Under the pieces are notes generated by a model that was not told where the DNA came from, searched no databases, and was given only the letters and a program-made list of their open reading frames with translations. Source: Nipponacmea schrenckii (Eukaryota > Mollusca > Gastropoda > Lottiidae). From it: a DNA stretch of 64,000 nt. The stretch spans positions 45,948,602-46,012,601 of the forward strand of contig JAUJPP010000003.1 of assembly GCA_030562195.1 (NCBI GenBank), written 5' to 3'. Positions 1 to 9,815 of this stretch are shown here, one piece after another; positions within the stretch are counted from its first letter, which is position 1; the number at the start of each line of letters is the position of its first letter. A program made the translations under genes and the position numbers.

Positions 1-769
1 ATATGGTGGATAATCATCCATTTGTATTTTCGATAGGTAACTAATTTTGCTGACTAAAATAACGGCTTACTATCCGCTAATCATATTCTCAAACGATGAT
101 TAAAGCATAACTAAGGTCAGTCACTAAGGGCATGACTAACTATCCCCAAATCATATTCTCGAACAATGATTAGTCTTAATCACTGATATAATCATTGATT
201 TGTGACAAATTTCAGATTCTCGAAAGGTTACTAACTGCTAGTCAGTTGTTTAATCAGGGAAATATTTAGTCGTGCAAGGGGGGTAGTTTAAGTCGGTGAC
301 TATCTATGTTTCATTACATTTCAGTGGGAAAAAACACATTTGACAGGTAAAAATCTTGTTTATCATTGAAGGATAACACATTTATAAGAATTCGGAAAAA
401 ATAAGGAGTAGCATTTTGATGTACTTTGTTATAGTGGCATCAGGATATCTCGAATAATAAGCTTGACCTGCCTGGCAAGCAAAACTGCAATAGTATAGTC
501 ATTGTAATGATGGTCATTTAGCATTGTGGACTCTCTAAATGAAACTAAAATGAAACTGTCCTTTTCGAACATTTCTTTCTTTCTGCTAAAAACAACACAA
601 TAATCTTCATAAAATAAGATAGCTTGCCAGGCAAGACAACCGAGCTCTTTGGAATCCCAATTTAATCTAATGCAGAAAAGTGGGTTTCTACTAAACGCCT
701 TCTAGCTTGTAAACCAGGTAAATTTCTTATTTCTATACCATTTTGATCAGCATCGTTGTCATTTAGACC

Positions 770-872
770 CACAGGCACCAGATTCTGATTAAAAAAAAAA
801 AAAAAAAAAAAAAATTCGTATATGTATTAATACATATACGATTTTTTTTTTTATCAGAATCTGGTGCCTGTG
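770..872. repeat. Perfect palindrome (foldback/MITE) with 8-bp flanking repeat
   Basis: The arms CACAGGCACCAGATTCTGAT (770-789) and their exact reverse complement (853-872) enclose poly(A), a central palindrome around CGTATATG/CATATACG, and poly(T). TTTAGACC (762-769) and TTTAGGCC (873-880) abut the arms directly and look like an 8-bp target-site duplication with one change. An 8-bp duplication is characteristic of hAT-type insertion. There is no coding capacity. Confidence 0.6.
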
Positions 873-1129
873 TTTAGGCCATCAATATATTCTTCAAATT
901 CTGGATCATTTCGGATTTGACCTATTGTCTGTAAAACAGCTACAGCGATGATGATTATTAAAGAAGTTTCCAGTTCTTTTCGTTTATTGGCATTCCCATC
1001 CGTCTTCTCATCCTCTAATTCAGCAATATGCATTCTCACTATCTCTAAAAATTTATCCTTTTCTTGCTCCGTCCAATTAGCAGATCGGTCTCTCTTTGCT
1101 TTCTCTATTTTTTTTCTCTCTAGTCTATT
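854..1129 (-). pseudogene. Myb/SANT-like DNA-binding protein fragment of a Harbinger-type element
   Basis: The minus-strand frame is open for about 91 codons, from just after an in-frame TGA (1132-1130) to a stop at 854. It contains NWTEQEKDKFLEIVR, the W-x5-K-x-x-FL pattern of the Myb/SANT-like (zeste/MADF-like) domain, and then ELEDEKTDGNANKRKELE. In Harbinger transposons a separate Myb-like protein of this kind helps the transposase reach its target in the nucleus. The expected upstream tryptophan position reads as TGA, which suggests decay, and no good ATG precedes the domain. The C-terminus runs into the palindrome at 770-872. An unrelated host regulator fragment is possible but less likely given the flanking inverted repeats. 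Confidence 0.5.
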
Positions 1130-1400
1130 TCATACCAGACTGAATTTTCTTTTTTGTTTTTTGATCTAAAAAGCTGGCATGACAATCAAGACTTGTTGTT
1201 TTAAGGCTTTGTCGCTTATGTAGTTAACAAAAATATGTAACTAGTCAATGATTAGGAAGTCAGTGGTTTAACCAGTTGCTAACTTACTAATAATCCTTTT
1301 AAGAATCTGCTAGATAGTCAGCCTCTAGTCACTGGTTAACTAGTCAGTGACTAGGCTTAGTTAGTGATTAATTTAATCATCGTTCGAAAATACGGCCCAG

Positions 1401-1932
1401 GTCTATGAGGTGACATAATGTTTGAATGTTGGCAAAAAGAAATGCAAAACACAAAGTTTTTTTGTCATATTTATTGCTTTGAACATTTCTACCGTAAAAA
1501 GTTAAGTCTAACTTAAGTCCAGCTTCCAAAATAAATCTACCATAATCTTTGCTTCTGTGGTTTGCTTAATATATGATGATTATAATTTTGACTACTAAGA
1601 TAATGTCTGGCTCGATTTCATTTTAAGCACAACAACATTTATTTACTGCTATGGCATTTTGCTTAAAATGGTGCAAAATAAAATTAAAAATGAATAATGA
1701 TAACAACTAAAGCAATTAAACACAATCACGTTGAAAAAAGAATTGGTAATTCCAATTTGGTAAATAACTAAAATATAACAAAAATCAAACTAGCCCATCA
1801 AGTGTAGAATAATTAAACATATTTAGTCAATAATTTCCACGTGAGATGTTTCAACCTCACCATCACTAAGCTGTGATTCATCTAGAAGACTATCAGAGTT
1901 GGCTTCGAACAGTCACAGGTTAACTTTAATTG
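1401..1932. other. Intergenic, no gene seen
   Basis: AT-rich sequence with no reading frame, repeat or RNA gene that I can support. It separates the Harbinger-like element from the hAT relic and may include degraded 3' sequence of the latter. Confidence 0.4.
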
Positions 1933-2160
1933 TCATTTTGTTAGTTTGGTGGGAGCCTTGGCGTGAATATTGCCGAATAAGGAAAAGTTGCGTTCAGATG
2001 AGGCCGAACTGAGAGGAGTTTGTAGAAGAATTGTATACAGCCTCTGTACCACATAGGCCTTTCCACCAGGTTTCGAAGACGCCCATACCCCTTCTCCTTT
2101 CCAAAGGCACCGAACTTCACAAGGCTGTCCATTACTTTGCCCAGATGGAGATGTTAAAAA
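1933..2160 (-). pseudogene. hAT transposase C-terminal (hATC dimerisation) relic
   Basis: The minus strand encodes LLQTPLSSASSERNFSLFG followed by NIHAKAPTKLTK and a TGA stop at 1935-1933. The pattern P-x-S-S-A-x-S-E-R-x-F-S-x-x-G is the signature of the hAT transposase dimerisation region. In another frame about 70 bp upstream the sequence reads ETWWKGL, resembling the WW motif that precedes this region, so at least one frameshift is present. The rest of the transposase (BED finger, DDE core) was not found upstream. The piece is a dead remnant. Confidence 0.65.
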
Positions 2161-2384
2161 TAAAATTTTGTCAAATAACTTTAATAATTAAAAAAAAAAA
2201 ATTAATGTTTCCAAAATTTCCCAGCCCTTGAAAGTTTCCGAAAATTACCAGGTAAATTTCTAAAATTATCGGAAAGTTCCCCAGCCTTTGCAGCACTAGC
2301 ATATCCTTTATTTAAATTTTATCATTCGAGTGACTAATTTGTTAACTTTAAGGGCTATGAAACTTATATAGCATTAAATGGGAA

Positions 2385-2745
2385 ACCGGAACGCGAGAAC
2401 GCGAGAAAGCGAGAAAGCGAGAACGCGAGGAAACTTTCATTTTCAAAAAAAAAAAAAAAGTTCAAACTACAAACACGAGAAAGCGAGAACGTGAGAAAGC
2501 GAGAACGCGAGGAAAATGAAGGTCGAGAACGCGAGAATGCGAGGAAAAGCACTCTGTTATTAAAATTTACAAAGGCTAGAACGCGAGAACACGAGGGAAG
2601 TTTTTCTCGCTTTGTCGCCCTCCTTTTCTCGCGTTCTCGCCCTGTTTCCTCGTGTTGTCGCTTTCTCGCGTTGTCGTCCCTCGCTTTCTCGTGTTCTCGC
2701 GTCCTAATTTTCAAAGGCGAGAATGCGAGAACACGAGATGGCCGT
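2385..2745. repeat. GCGAGAAC-type simple repeat in both orientations
   Basis: From 2390 to 2600 the plus strand repeats GCGAGAA/GCGAGAAC/GCGAGGAA. From 2600 to 2710 the same heptamer family appears as its complement (TTCTCGC, CTCGCTTT), and it then flips back at 2716-2740. The two halves can fold on each other. Long open frames on both strands here are by-products of the repeat and should not be called genes. Confidence 0.8.
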
Positions 2746-2749
2746 ATCC

Positions 2750-3870
2750 GGCTTCCATAATTTTTACTAAGATATACACGATAACTCAATCTGAACTGTT
2801 TGTTTAAAACCTGTAATATAAAATTACCTCTGCTACAGATATATACCCTCGATTTGCGGCATCCTTCAGATTTTCACTTGAACACTCTTCCAAAATAATT
2901 ATGCATTTTCCATGTTCTATTGCTCACTATTTTGACAAAAGTGGTGCCTCAGGAGATAATCTTTAGAGGGCATGCTCTTATATTCAAGACGCAGATCTAG
3001 GAATTATTAAAGGGGAGGGCCACAGGGTTGTATTTCTTTAATATTGGTCGGAATAGTTTGTCTGTAGGGTATTGCGATACATCTGACAGTTGGCCTACGC
3101 TAATAATTGTTAAATCTTCTTGCAAGAAAATGCGTATTTTTATTTCATTTACGTAAATATGTTGGGGTACAAGCAGAAATCAAATGAAGAAAACATAAAT
3201 AGTATTGTAGTAAGACGAGTCTCAACGTTTCAGTCTGCAAGTTAAGTGTCTATCTGCTGATGATCATTCTGTATGTTGTGACCACAAGTACGTGTGGACA
3301 AGATAGTCTATTATAGGTGCCTATCGGTTCCCCAAATAACCCCATGAAAAATATATATTTTGTTTCATTTCTTGAATGAACGTTTATTTAAACTGTTTTC
3401 ACTTCCAAAAAATGTCGAAATTACAGAAAAACAACATTTGAGATTTTTGCCGGTCGACTGATATATGTATGTATGATAAAAGTCTACTTTCTTCACCACT
3501 TGTACAATCAACTTTAAATATAAGTAATAACCGTTCTGTGCCATTTATTTTAAACACTCATGGTGTGAAAGTCGTGCTCATTGACCAGGCCACAATTCTT
3601 TATGGATTTTTTTAATTTCTATTTTGTAGTTCAGTGTCATTATGAAGATGATCCCTCGATTTTCGTGATGATCCGATAATTTTTTCACCGAAATATTGTG
3701 CCTGACTTAGCGTTTTCCGCCCCATTACCCATAGGATGCCGATAAACCTTAATACATTTCATTTTATTTATATACATGTAGTCATAGAACTGTATACTGT
3801 CAGTATACATTTCTATGCTGTAGTTTTATAGAGAAGTAACTAAGAAGCTAATAGGGAGCTTATACCTATT
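2750..3870. other. Intergenic, no gene seen
   Basis: AT-rich sequence without an open frame of note, recognisable protein similarity or clear repeat. I see nothing to annotate. Confidence 0.4.
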
Positions 3871-3877
3871 TTAATGA

Positions 3878-4078
3878 TGAGATGATACGATGTCATTTAG
3901 AAAGTGGTGTTGCAACAATATTTTAGTTATTGGGATAACACTTTCTTGGTATAGTTACGATGTCATTTAGTGGCGTTTCTTTCTAAATGGCATCGTATCA
4001 TCTCATTTAATCAGCTATGGGAGCTGTGTCGTTACTGAACTATAACAAGAAAGTGTTATCCCGATAACAAAAATATTG
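3878..4078. repeat. Two interlaced inverted repeats (A-B-A'-B')
   Basis: Arm A (3878-3904, TGAGATGATACGATG...) pairs with A' (3979-4005) with one mismatch. Arm B (about 3922-3957, containing GGGATAACACTTTCTTG) pairs with B' (about 4038-4078, containing CAAGAAAGTGTTATCCC). The order is A-B-A'-B', so both pairs cannot nest. TACGATGTCATTTAG also occurs as a direct repeat inside A and just after B. The arrangement fits partial tandem duplication of a foldback MITE, but its origin is not determined. Confidence 0.6.
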
Positions 4079-4224
4079 TATTTAAATGATGCCTGAAAAG
4101 ATAAGCAAAGTTTTATAATAAGATATTTCTACATCACTCGAGTCACTAGTCTCCCTCTGCATGTTTATCACCAGGACAACTAGAAATTCAATAAATACCA
4201 ATAGAAAAGACACTATTCTTGACG

Positions 4225-5335
4225 GATTTTTTCACAGGGTCTTCGTTTTTTACCTGCTGGGGTCTTCCTTTTATACCTTCTTTTTTACGTCCGTATTTAT
4301 GTTTCACCCTGTAGGGAAGGGAGGGGGTGATGGATTTTGCCCATTTTCTGGGGAGATTGGCGTATTGACATGCTTAACCTTCGAGTAAAATTTCAATGGA
4401 ATATTCCTATGCCTTGTCGGATTTTTTCACAGGGTCTTCGTTTTTTACCTGGTGGGGTCTTCCTTTCATACCTTTTTTTTTTACGTCCGTATTTATGTTT
4501 CACCCTGTAGGGAAGGGAGGGGGTGATGGATTTTGCTCATTTTCTGGGGAAATTGGCGTGTTGACATGCTTAACCATCCAGTAAAATTTCAATGGAATAT
4601 TCCTATGCCTTGTCGGAATTTTTCACAGGGTCTTTGTTTTTTACCTGGTGGGGTCTTCCTTTTATACCTTTTTTTTACGTCCGTATTTATGTTTCACCCT
4701 GTAGGGAAGGGAGGGAGTGATGGATTTTGCTCATTTTCTGGGGAAATTGGCGTGTTGACATTCTTAACCATCCAGTAAAATTTCAATGGAATATTCCTAT
4801 GCCTTGTCGGATTTTTTCACAGGGTCTTCCTTTTATACCTTTTTTTACGTCCGTATTTATGTTTCACCCTGTAGGGAAGGGAGGGGGTGATGGATTTTGC
4901 TCATTTTCTGGGGAAATTGGCGTATTGACATGCTTAACCTTCGAGTAAAATTTCAATGGAATATTCCTATGCCTTGTCAGATTTTTTCACAGGGTCTTCG
5001 TTTTTTACTTGGTGGGATCTTCCTTTTATACCTTCTTTTTTACGTCCGTATTTATGTTTCACCCTGTAGGGAAGGGAGGGGGTGATGGATTTTGCTCATT
5101 TTCTGGGGAAATTGGCGTATTGACATGCTTAACCTTCGAGTAAAATTTCAATGGAATATTCCTATGCCTTGTCAGATATTTTCACAGGGTCTTCGTTTTT
5201 TACCTGGTGGGGTCTTCCTTTTTAGGTCTTCGTTTTTTACCAAGGGGGGTCTTCCTTCTTTAGGTCTTCGTTTTTTACCTCGTGGGGTCTTTCTTTTTTA
5301 GGTCTTAGGTCTTTGGGTCTTCGTTTTGTACACAC
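4225..5335. repeat. ~195-bp tandem satellite, about six units
   Basis: The landmark TTTCACAGGG recurs near 4230, 4425, 4621, 4815, 4985 and 5180, giving steps of about 195, 196, 194, 170 and 195 bp. The 170-bp step lacks one ~25-bp GGTCTTCG...ACCTGGTGG segment. After 5190 the array decays into short copies of GGTCTTCGTTTTTTACC plus GGGGTCTTCC. Units are very similar to one another, so the array is young or homogenised. Frames of 60-80 codons spanning units are repeat artefacts. Confidence 0.9.
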
Positions 5336-5696
5336 CCATTGTATCCCGTCCCACTTTGATCAACAACAACTCAAGGTTAATAAGACTTTATGTAGAGAAC
5401 CATGACATGACTTCAAAGGTGTTTATAGGGTAGTAGTCGGAAGACAGAGAGACCAGGTCGAACTTGATTAGTAAAATACACCTTATGGCGTGACTTCATT
5501 TTTCTGTTTACACAAAAATCAGTTCATAATAAAGTCATTAAACTTCTGCGGTAATCTTTTGACACGATTGGATCTTCTTGGTTCCTCTAAAGGTACGGTT
5601 GCCTCCGGTAACTGGTGGATCCATGATTTCATGTGGTGTCGACAGCACACTTGGTATATCCGGAGGTATAGGTGGACTGACACAATCTGATAAGGG

Positions 5697-5919
5697 TGAT
5701 ATGGATTTAAGGAAGTCCTTGGAGTAAGGAAGGCATTATACCCTTGGATTATATTGCCTTTATTAAGGTTCAAACTAACTTATAACATAACTACAAATTC
5801 AGGAAGTAAAGAAAAACAAAAACAAAGTAAAGGGAGATCACTCAACTAGAGGACTAAAGGGAGATAACTATTTAAGCGACTAAGACCACAAACATTGATT
5901 ACTGACAATTTTCATCACA
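5697..5919 (-). repeat. 3' LTR of the younger gypsy element
   Basis: 223 bp, starting TGATATGGATTTAAG and ending TTTTCATCACA on the plus strand. Compared with the other LTR I count about eight differences, roughly 96% identity, so the insertion is not brand new. The sense strand holds a TTAAATAG TATA-like box and a TTAATAAAGG polyadenylation signal. Confidence 0.92.
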
Positions 5920-6003
5920 TTCTCCCCCACAAAATTTAAAGCACTATAAAATACAAATGTCACAATAAAATAATGAAAAACATTCAGCGATAAATTCAAT
6001 AGT

Positions 6004-7035
6004 CTATTTTGCACAAGAACGAAGATTATAAGAATGAGTTTTCACAGATTCAGTAGAGTGAGTTATGTCCTTGTTTGATTTCTCATCAATGCAGTCATCA
6101 TTTGCAGAGATACTTGGGTCTACTTGCACTTCAGTCCCCATTTGATCTTCAGGAATAGAGGATTCTAGATTTTTCTTGGTTTCATCGTTGTTGGGTATTT
6201 CTATATTGGGTAATGGCAATTCCCTTGATTCACCAACGGGAGCAAGCTGACGTACTGATACAGTAGTTTCTCTTCCATCTTGTAATCGAACATGAGCATA
6301 CTGTGGGTTTGCATCCAACAATTCCACTTCATCTACAAGTGGATCGAATTTTGAAGACCGAACATTCCTCTTTAAGTAGAAAGGACCAGGGGAGAGTAAC
6401 CATGTTGGTAGAGAATTCCCAGTTGTTGATTTCCTGGTATATTGGAATAATCGCTCATGAGGAGTACAATTTGTCTCTGTACAAAGAAGAGAACGGATAG
6501 CATGTAAGGGGTTTGGAAGTACACATTCCCATTGGCTTGTCGGTAGGTTTTCAGTCTTCAGTGCTAAAGTTATGGCTTTCCAAAGCGTACCATTGAGCCT
6601 TTCAACTTGCCCATTTGCTTGTGGACGATAAGGAGTAGTTCTACTGGAAGCAATACCCTTTGAGTTCAAGAAAGTTTTGAGTTCTTCTGACATGAAAGAA
6701 GCTCCTCTATCCGAGTGAATGAATGATGGCATTCCAAACAATGAGAATAATTGAACGAAGCATTTTATAACAGTAGATGATGTCATATCTGGACAAGCAA
6801 AAGCAAATGGAAATCTGGAATATTCGTCTATCATAGTGAGTAAGTATTTGTTGTGACCACTTGAAGGTAAAGGTCCTTTAAAATCAACACTTAATCGTTC
6901 AAATGGTTGAGTAGCCTTAATAAGTGTCCCCGAAGGTGGCTTATAAAATCTAGGTTTAAGTTCAGCACAGACTTCACATTTAGACGTTAGAGTTTTAATT
7001 TCATCAACAAGAGTAAGGTAAGTTCTTTGATCTGA
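6004..7035 (-). pseudogene. Integrase, younger gypsy element
   Basis: The frame is open from about 7035. It keeps CEVCAELKP, the CxxC half of the zinc domain, and the catalytic core with RLSVDFKGPLP (first Asp), FIHSDRGASFMS (second Asp) and NGQVERLNGTLWK (Glu). The C-terminal domain follows (RLQDGRETTVSVRQLAP). The upstream His-His half of the zinc motif is not found. The protein would join element cDNA into host DNA. The core looks intact, but the surrounding reading frame is broken. Confidence 0.8.
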
Positions 7036-7053
7036 TAAAATGATTCATCCTTG

Positions 7054-7500
7054 TCATAAAGAGGTATGAATAGTGAGAAGGTTCTTGAGAGAAACGTTAG
7101 AGGATGCACCACAAGATGAACGAGAAAATGCATCAGCTGCATAGTTCTCTACCCCAGGACGATAGATAACTTCATAATCAAATGGAGAGAGCTCTATCTT
7201 CCATCGTTGAATTTTGTCATTCTTCACCTTTCCTTTCTGCTGTTTATCGTATATAAATGAAACAGATCTTTGATCGGTGATAAGTTTGAAATGACCATTT
7301 AATAGATAATGTCGCCATTTCCTTATTGCCTCCACTATAGCATAAGCTTCTTTCTCAACAGATGAATGATTGCGTTCGCTAGCTGACAATGTTCTTGAAA
7401 AGAAGGCAACCGGTCTTCCTTCCTGATTTAGTGTTGCTGATATAGCCAAATCTGAAGCATCAGTCTCTACTGTTAATGGTAATTTAGGGTCAATGGTCAT
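7054..7500 (-). pseudogene. RNase H domain, younger gypsy element
   Basis: A 148-residue frame with LTVETDASDLAISATLNQ, EKEAYAIVEAIRKWRHYL and LITDQRSVSF, the three acidic positions of gypsy RNase H, ending with RPGVENYAADAFSR. It would remove the RNA strand of the cDNA hybrid. A frame break precedes it, and the integrase zinc region after it is mostly missing. Confidence 0.8.
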
Positions 7501-7804
7501 TAGAACTGCACTTTCTAATTCCTTTTTTCAGATTATGAAAAGTTTCTTGAACAGCTTAGGGTAGTGGAAATGTTGCATTATGAGTTAAAGGCAAGATTTT
7601 GTCTGAAAATTTCGAAATCCACTGAGAATAGTAAGCAAACATTCCGACTATTCTCTGTTGACTCTTGTTTGATGAAGGGGGGTCTAATTCTCGTAATGCT
7701 TTGAGTCTATCTGGATCTGGCCGAATAACGCCCCGAGATACCCTATAACCAAGAAGATCTATTTCTTCAACACCAATAATACTTTTTGATGTATTAAATG
7801 TGAT

Positions 7805-8536
7805 TCAATACTTTTGTAAAGACTCTAAAAAATTGTTTAAGTTCTGATCATGATCTTTCTTAGTATTACCGCATACAGTCACATTATCTATATAGGCAAA
7901 TGTAGATGAGAGATGCTCTTTCTTGATAATGTCATCGATTACTCGCTGGAAACTTGCAACACCATTAGTTACTCCAAATGGGATTCTTTTAAATTGATAA
8001 AGATTTCCACCTGCCTCGAATGCTGTATATGGTTTATCTTGATCCCTGAGAGGAACTTGATGATAAGCACTCTGTAAGTCAAGTGTACTGTACATCTTAA
8101 ATCTAGATATGGCTTCTATCATTTCATCCAATCTAGGTAGTGGGTAAGCATCAAGGTAAGTAAATCTGTTAATTGTTTGGCTATAATAAACAACGAGTCT
8201 TTTCTTGTGTCTCTCATTAGAAGTGACCAGAACCTGTGCTCTCCATGGAGAGGTTGATGGCTCGATTATTCCTTCGTTTGATAACTTGCGTACTTCATTT
8301 TCAATAAAATCTTCATCTGGCTTGGAGTGTCGGCGTGATTTTGTAGCGATAGGTTTACAATCTGGAGACAGATTCTCGAAAAGGGAAGGAGCAGTAACCT
8401 GGGCAGCAGAAACCCCACAAACAACTAAAGTTGGTTTTTCCCCTTGGAGGTATAGTCTTAATTCTGAGTGTTTGTCAATGAAGTCGTGACCAAGGATAAC
8501 ACCAGCACAGGCATTTGGCAACAAGGAAAGTTTCAC
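7805..8536 (-). pseudogene. Protease end and reverse transcriptase, younger gypsy element
   Basis: The 243-residue frame begins in the protease C-terminus (GVILGHDFIDKHSEL) and runs into RT fingers and palm: EGIIEPSTSPWRAQVL, STLDLQSAYHQVPL (motif A) and FKRIPFGVTNGVASFQR. The catalytic motif C region reads FAYIDNVTVCG, so the second aspartate of YxDD is asparagine. The frame ends at the RT palm/thumb boundary. Sequence to about 7520 is related but interrupted. The copy is unlikely to be active. YxDN may be a lineage feature rather than a new mutation. Confidence 0.75.
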
Positions 8537-8555
8537 ATTTTGGTATTCAGTCTCC

Positions 8556-9566
8556 TTATATTTCAGTGTAACAATGTCCTTCTGTTTTATTAGTTAGTGT
8601 TGTTGAAGCCATACTTATTAAACTACATGATGGATAAACTTTTAACTTCATTTGTTTGGCCTTGTTGGAGTTGATGTAACTTTCGGAACTACCAGAGTCG
8701 ATGAGAGCATTCGTTGGAGTATCATCTACTGTTATTTTGATCATAGCTATTTGGAGACCATTCACAGCAGATGCCACAGTAATCGTAGAGAGAACCGGTT
8801 GAATAGCCGATAGAGGTTTTGACTTTGAAGAAGATGACTGGCAAACTTTCTGGAAATGACCTTTCTTATTACAGGCTTTACATATGGCATCTTTGGCTGG
8901 GCATCTAGATCTAGGATGTCTGCCATAATCACAGAAGTAGCATTTTGATGAGGTTCCAGCTACGCATAATGATTCACTCTCCGATGTTTCATCAGTGGTA
9001 TGTATAGCTGCAGCAGCTGTTACCATAGGATCTTCTGTTTGATAAGATTGACTTTGTTTTTCAGCCATTTCAAGGGATCTTGCATTACTTAATGCTGTTT
9101 CAAGATCAAGAGTATTATTTTCAAGAAGTCTTTGTCGAATGAGATGGGATCGTAAACCACTAATGAAGGCATCTCTTATAGCACCATCACAATACTGTTC
9201 AGCAGACACAGCCTTAAAATTACCGCCAGCAGAATAAGATTTGAGTTTCTGCAGGAATTGGTCGAGTGATTGACCGGGTTCTTGTTTGCATGTAGATAAG
9301 AGATGTCTGGCAAATACCTCATTCTTTGGTTTGACATACAGGTCTGTGAGAGTTTCTATGGCAACATCATAACTCGTGGCTTCTGCTATGAATTCATACA
9401 CCGTCGGTGATACATAATTAATAAGAGTGCTTAATTTGTTTGGTTCATGTTGTTCTAAGCTAGCAATAAAGTTCTGAAAGGTTCTATACCAATGTTTCCA
9501 TTTCTTACTACTTTCTGAAGCACATGGTTCAACATCAAACTTCTCAGGTCGAAGAAATTTATCCAT
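8556..9566 (-). CDS. Gag plus start of protease, younger gypsy element
   Basis: A 336-residue frame starting MDKFLRPEKFDVEP. Residues 1-190 resemble a retroelement capsid (WKHWYRTFQNFIASLE, LDQFLQKLKSYSAGG). Two zinc knuckles follow near residues 210-245: CYFCDYGRHPRSRC and CKACNKKGHFQKVC, of which the second is a canonical CCHC. The protease active-site region NALIDSGSSESYI (DSG) lies near residue 285. The product would form the particle and package element RNA. The frame stops at TEGHCYTEI before the rest of the protease, and the continuing protease flap is in a different frame. Confidence 0.8.
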   Translation of the reverse strand: MDKFLRPEKFDVEPCASESSKKWKHWYRTFQNFIASLEQHEPNKLSTLINYVSPTVYEFIAEATSYDVAIETLTDLYVKPKNEVFARHLLSTCKQEPGQSLDQFLQKLKSYSAGGNFKAVSAEQYCDGAIRDAFISGLRSHLIRQRLLENNTLDLETALSNARSLEMAEKQSQSYQTEDPMVTAAAAIHTTDETSESESLCVAGTSSKCYFCDYGRHPRSRCPAKDAICKACNKKGHFQKVCQSSSSKSKPLSAIQPVLSTITVASAVNGLQIAMIKITVDDTPTNALIDSGSSESYINSNKAKQMKLKVYPSCSLISMASTTLTNKTEGHCYTEI

Positions 9567-9575
9567 CTTATCAAT

Positions 9576-9592
9576 TTATAAGTTAGTTTGAT
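9576..9592 (-). promoter_or_regulatory. Primer-binding site with self-complementarity to the LTR
   Basis: On the sense strand, one base after the 5' LTR, the sequence is TCAAACTAACTTATAA. It does not start with TGG, so it does not look like a tRNA 3'-end complement. Sixteen bases are perfectly complementary to TTATAAGTTAGTTTGA inside the LTR, just upstream of its AATAAA. This matches the logic of self-primed elements such as Tf1 and the sushi group, where the 5' end of the transcript anneals to the primer site. Confidence 0.6.
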
Positions 9593-9815
9593 TGTTATGG
9601 ATTTAAGAAAGTCCTTGGAGTAAGGAAGGCACTATATCCTTGGATTATATTACCTTTATTAAGGTTCAAACTAACTTATAACATAACTACAAATTCAGGA
9701 AGTAAAGAAAAACAAAAACAAAGTAAAGGGAGATCACTCAACCAGGGCACTAAAGGGAGATAACTATTTAAGCGACTAAGACCACAAACATTGATTACTG
9801 ACAATTTTCATCACA
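9593..9815 (-). repeat. 5' LTR of the younger gypsy element
   Basis: 223 bp, starting TGTTATGGATTTAAG and ending TTTTCATCACA on the plus strand, followed directly by the AAGGG target duplication. It contains TCAAACTAACTTATAA at 9666-9681, the exact inverse of the sequence at the primer-binding site (9576-9591). Confidence 0.92.

Larger units (their letters stand above)
1..1400. mobile_element. Harbinger-like non-autonomous DNA transposon (degraded)
   Basis: The right end (1215-1400), read as reverse complement, begins GGGCCGTATTTTCGAACG and continues with TGATTAA/CTAACT/AGTCAC sub-repeats. The same sub-repeats occur in forward orientation at 20-250 (TTTTCGA, CTCGAACAATGATTAG, TAATCACTGA). 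This is a long imperfect terminal inverted repeat. Between the ends lies a minus-strand Myb/SANT-like coding relic (854-1129), which is typical of the second gene of PIF/Harbinger elements. No transposase is visible. The left terminus may be incomplete because the window begins here. Assignment to Harbinger is inference from the terminal motif plus the Myb-like relic. Confidence 0.5.
5697..9815 (-). mobile_element. Younger Ty3/gypsy LTR retrotransposon, 4.1 kb, inserted in the older one
   Basis: Two 223-bp LTRs (TG...CA) flank minus-strand gag-protease, RT, RNase H and integrase. AAGGG occurs immediately outside both ends (5692-5696 and 9816-9820), a 5-bp target duplication. The polypurine tract GTGGGGGAGAA on the sense strand sits just before the 3' LTR at about 5920-5930. 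The primer-binding position shows no tRNA-type TGG but is complementary to the LTR. The Gag sequence style and two zinc knuckles suggest a Mag-like lineage, which is inference. Coding frames are interrupted between domains and several segments are missing, so the copy is defective. Confidence 0.9.

Noticed and set aside
2364..2789. 141-codon minus-strand frame rich in Arg/Ser/Phe
   Set aside because: It is a by-product of the GCGAGAA simple repeat, which keeps several frames open on both strands.
4161..5301. Series of 60-80 codon plus-strand frames containing FHPVGKGGGDGF
   Set aside because: They repeat with the ~195-bp satellite unit and have no independent coding evidence.
8205..8489. 94-codon plus-strand frame
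   Set aside because: Antisense shadow of the gypsy RT frame.
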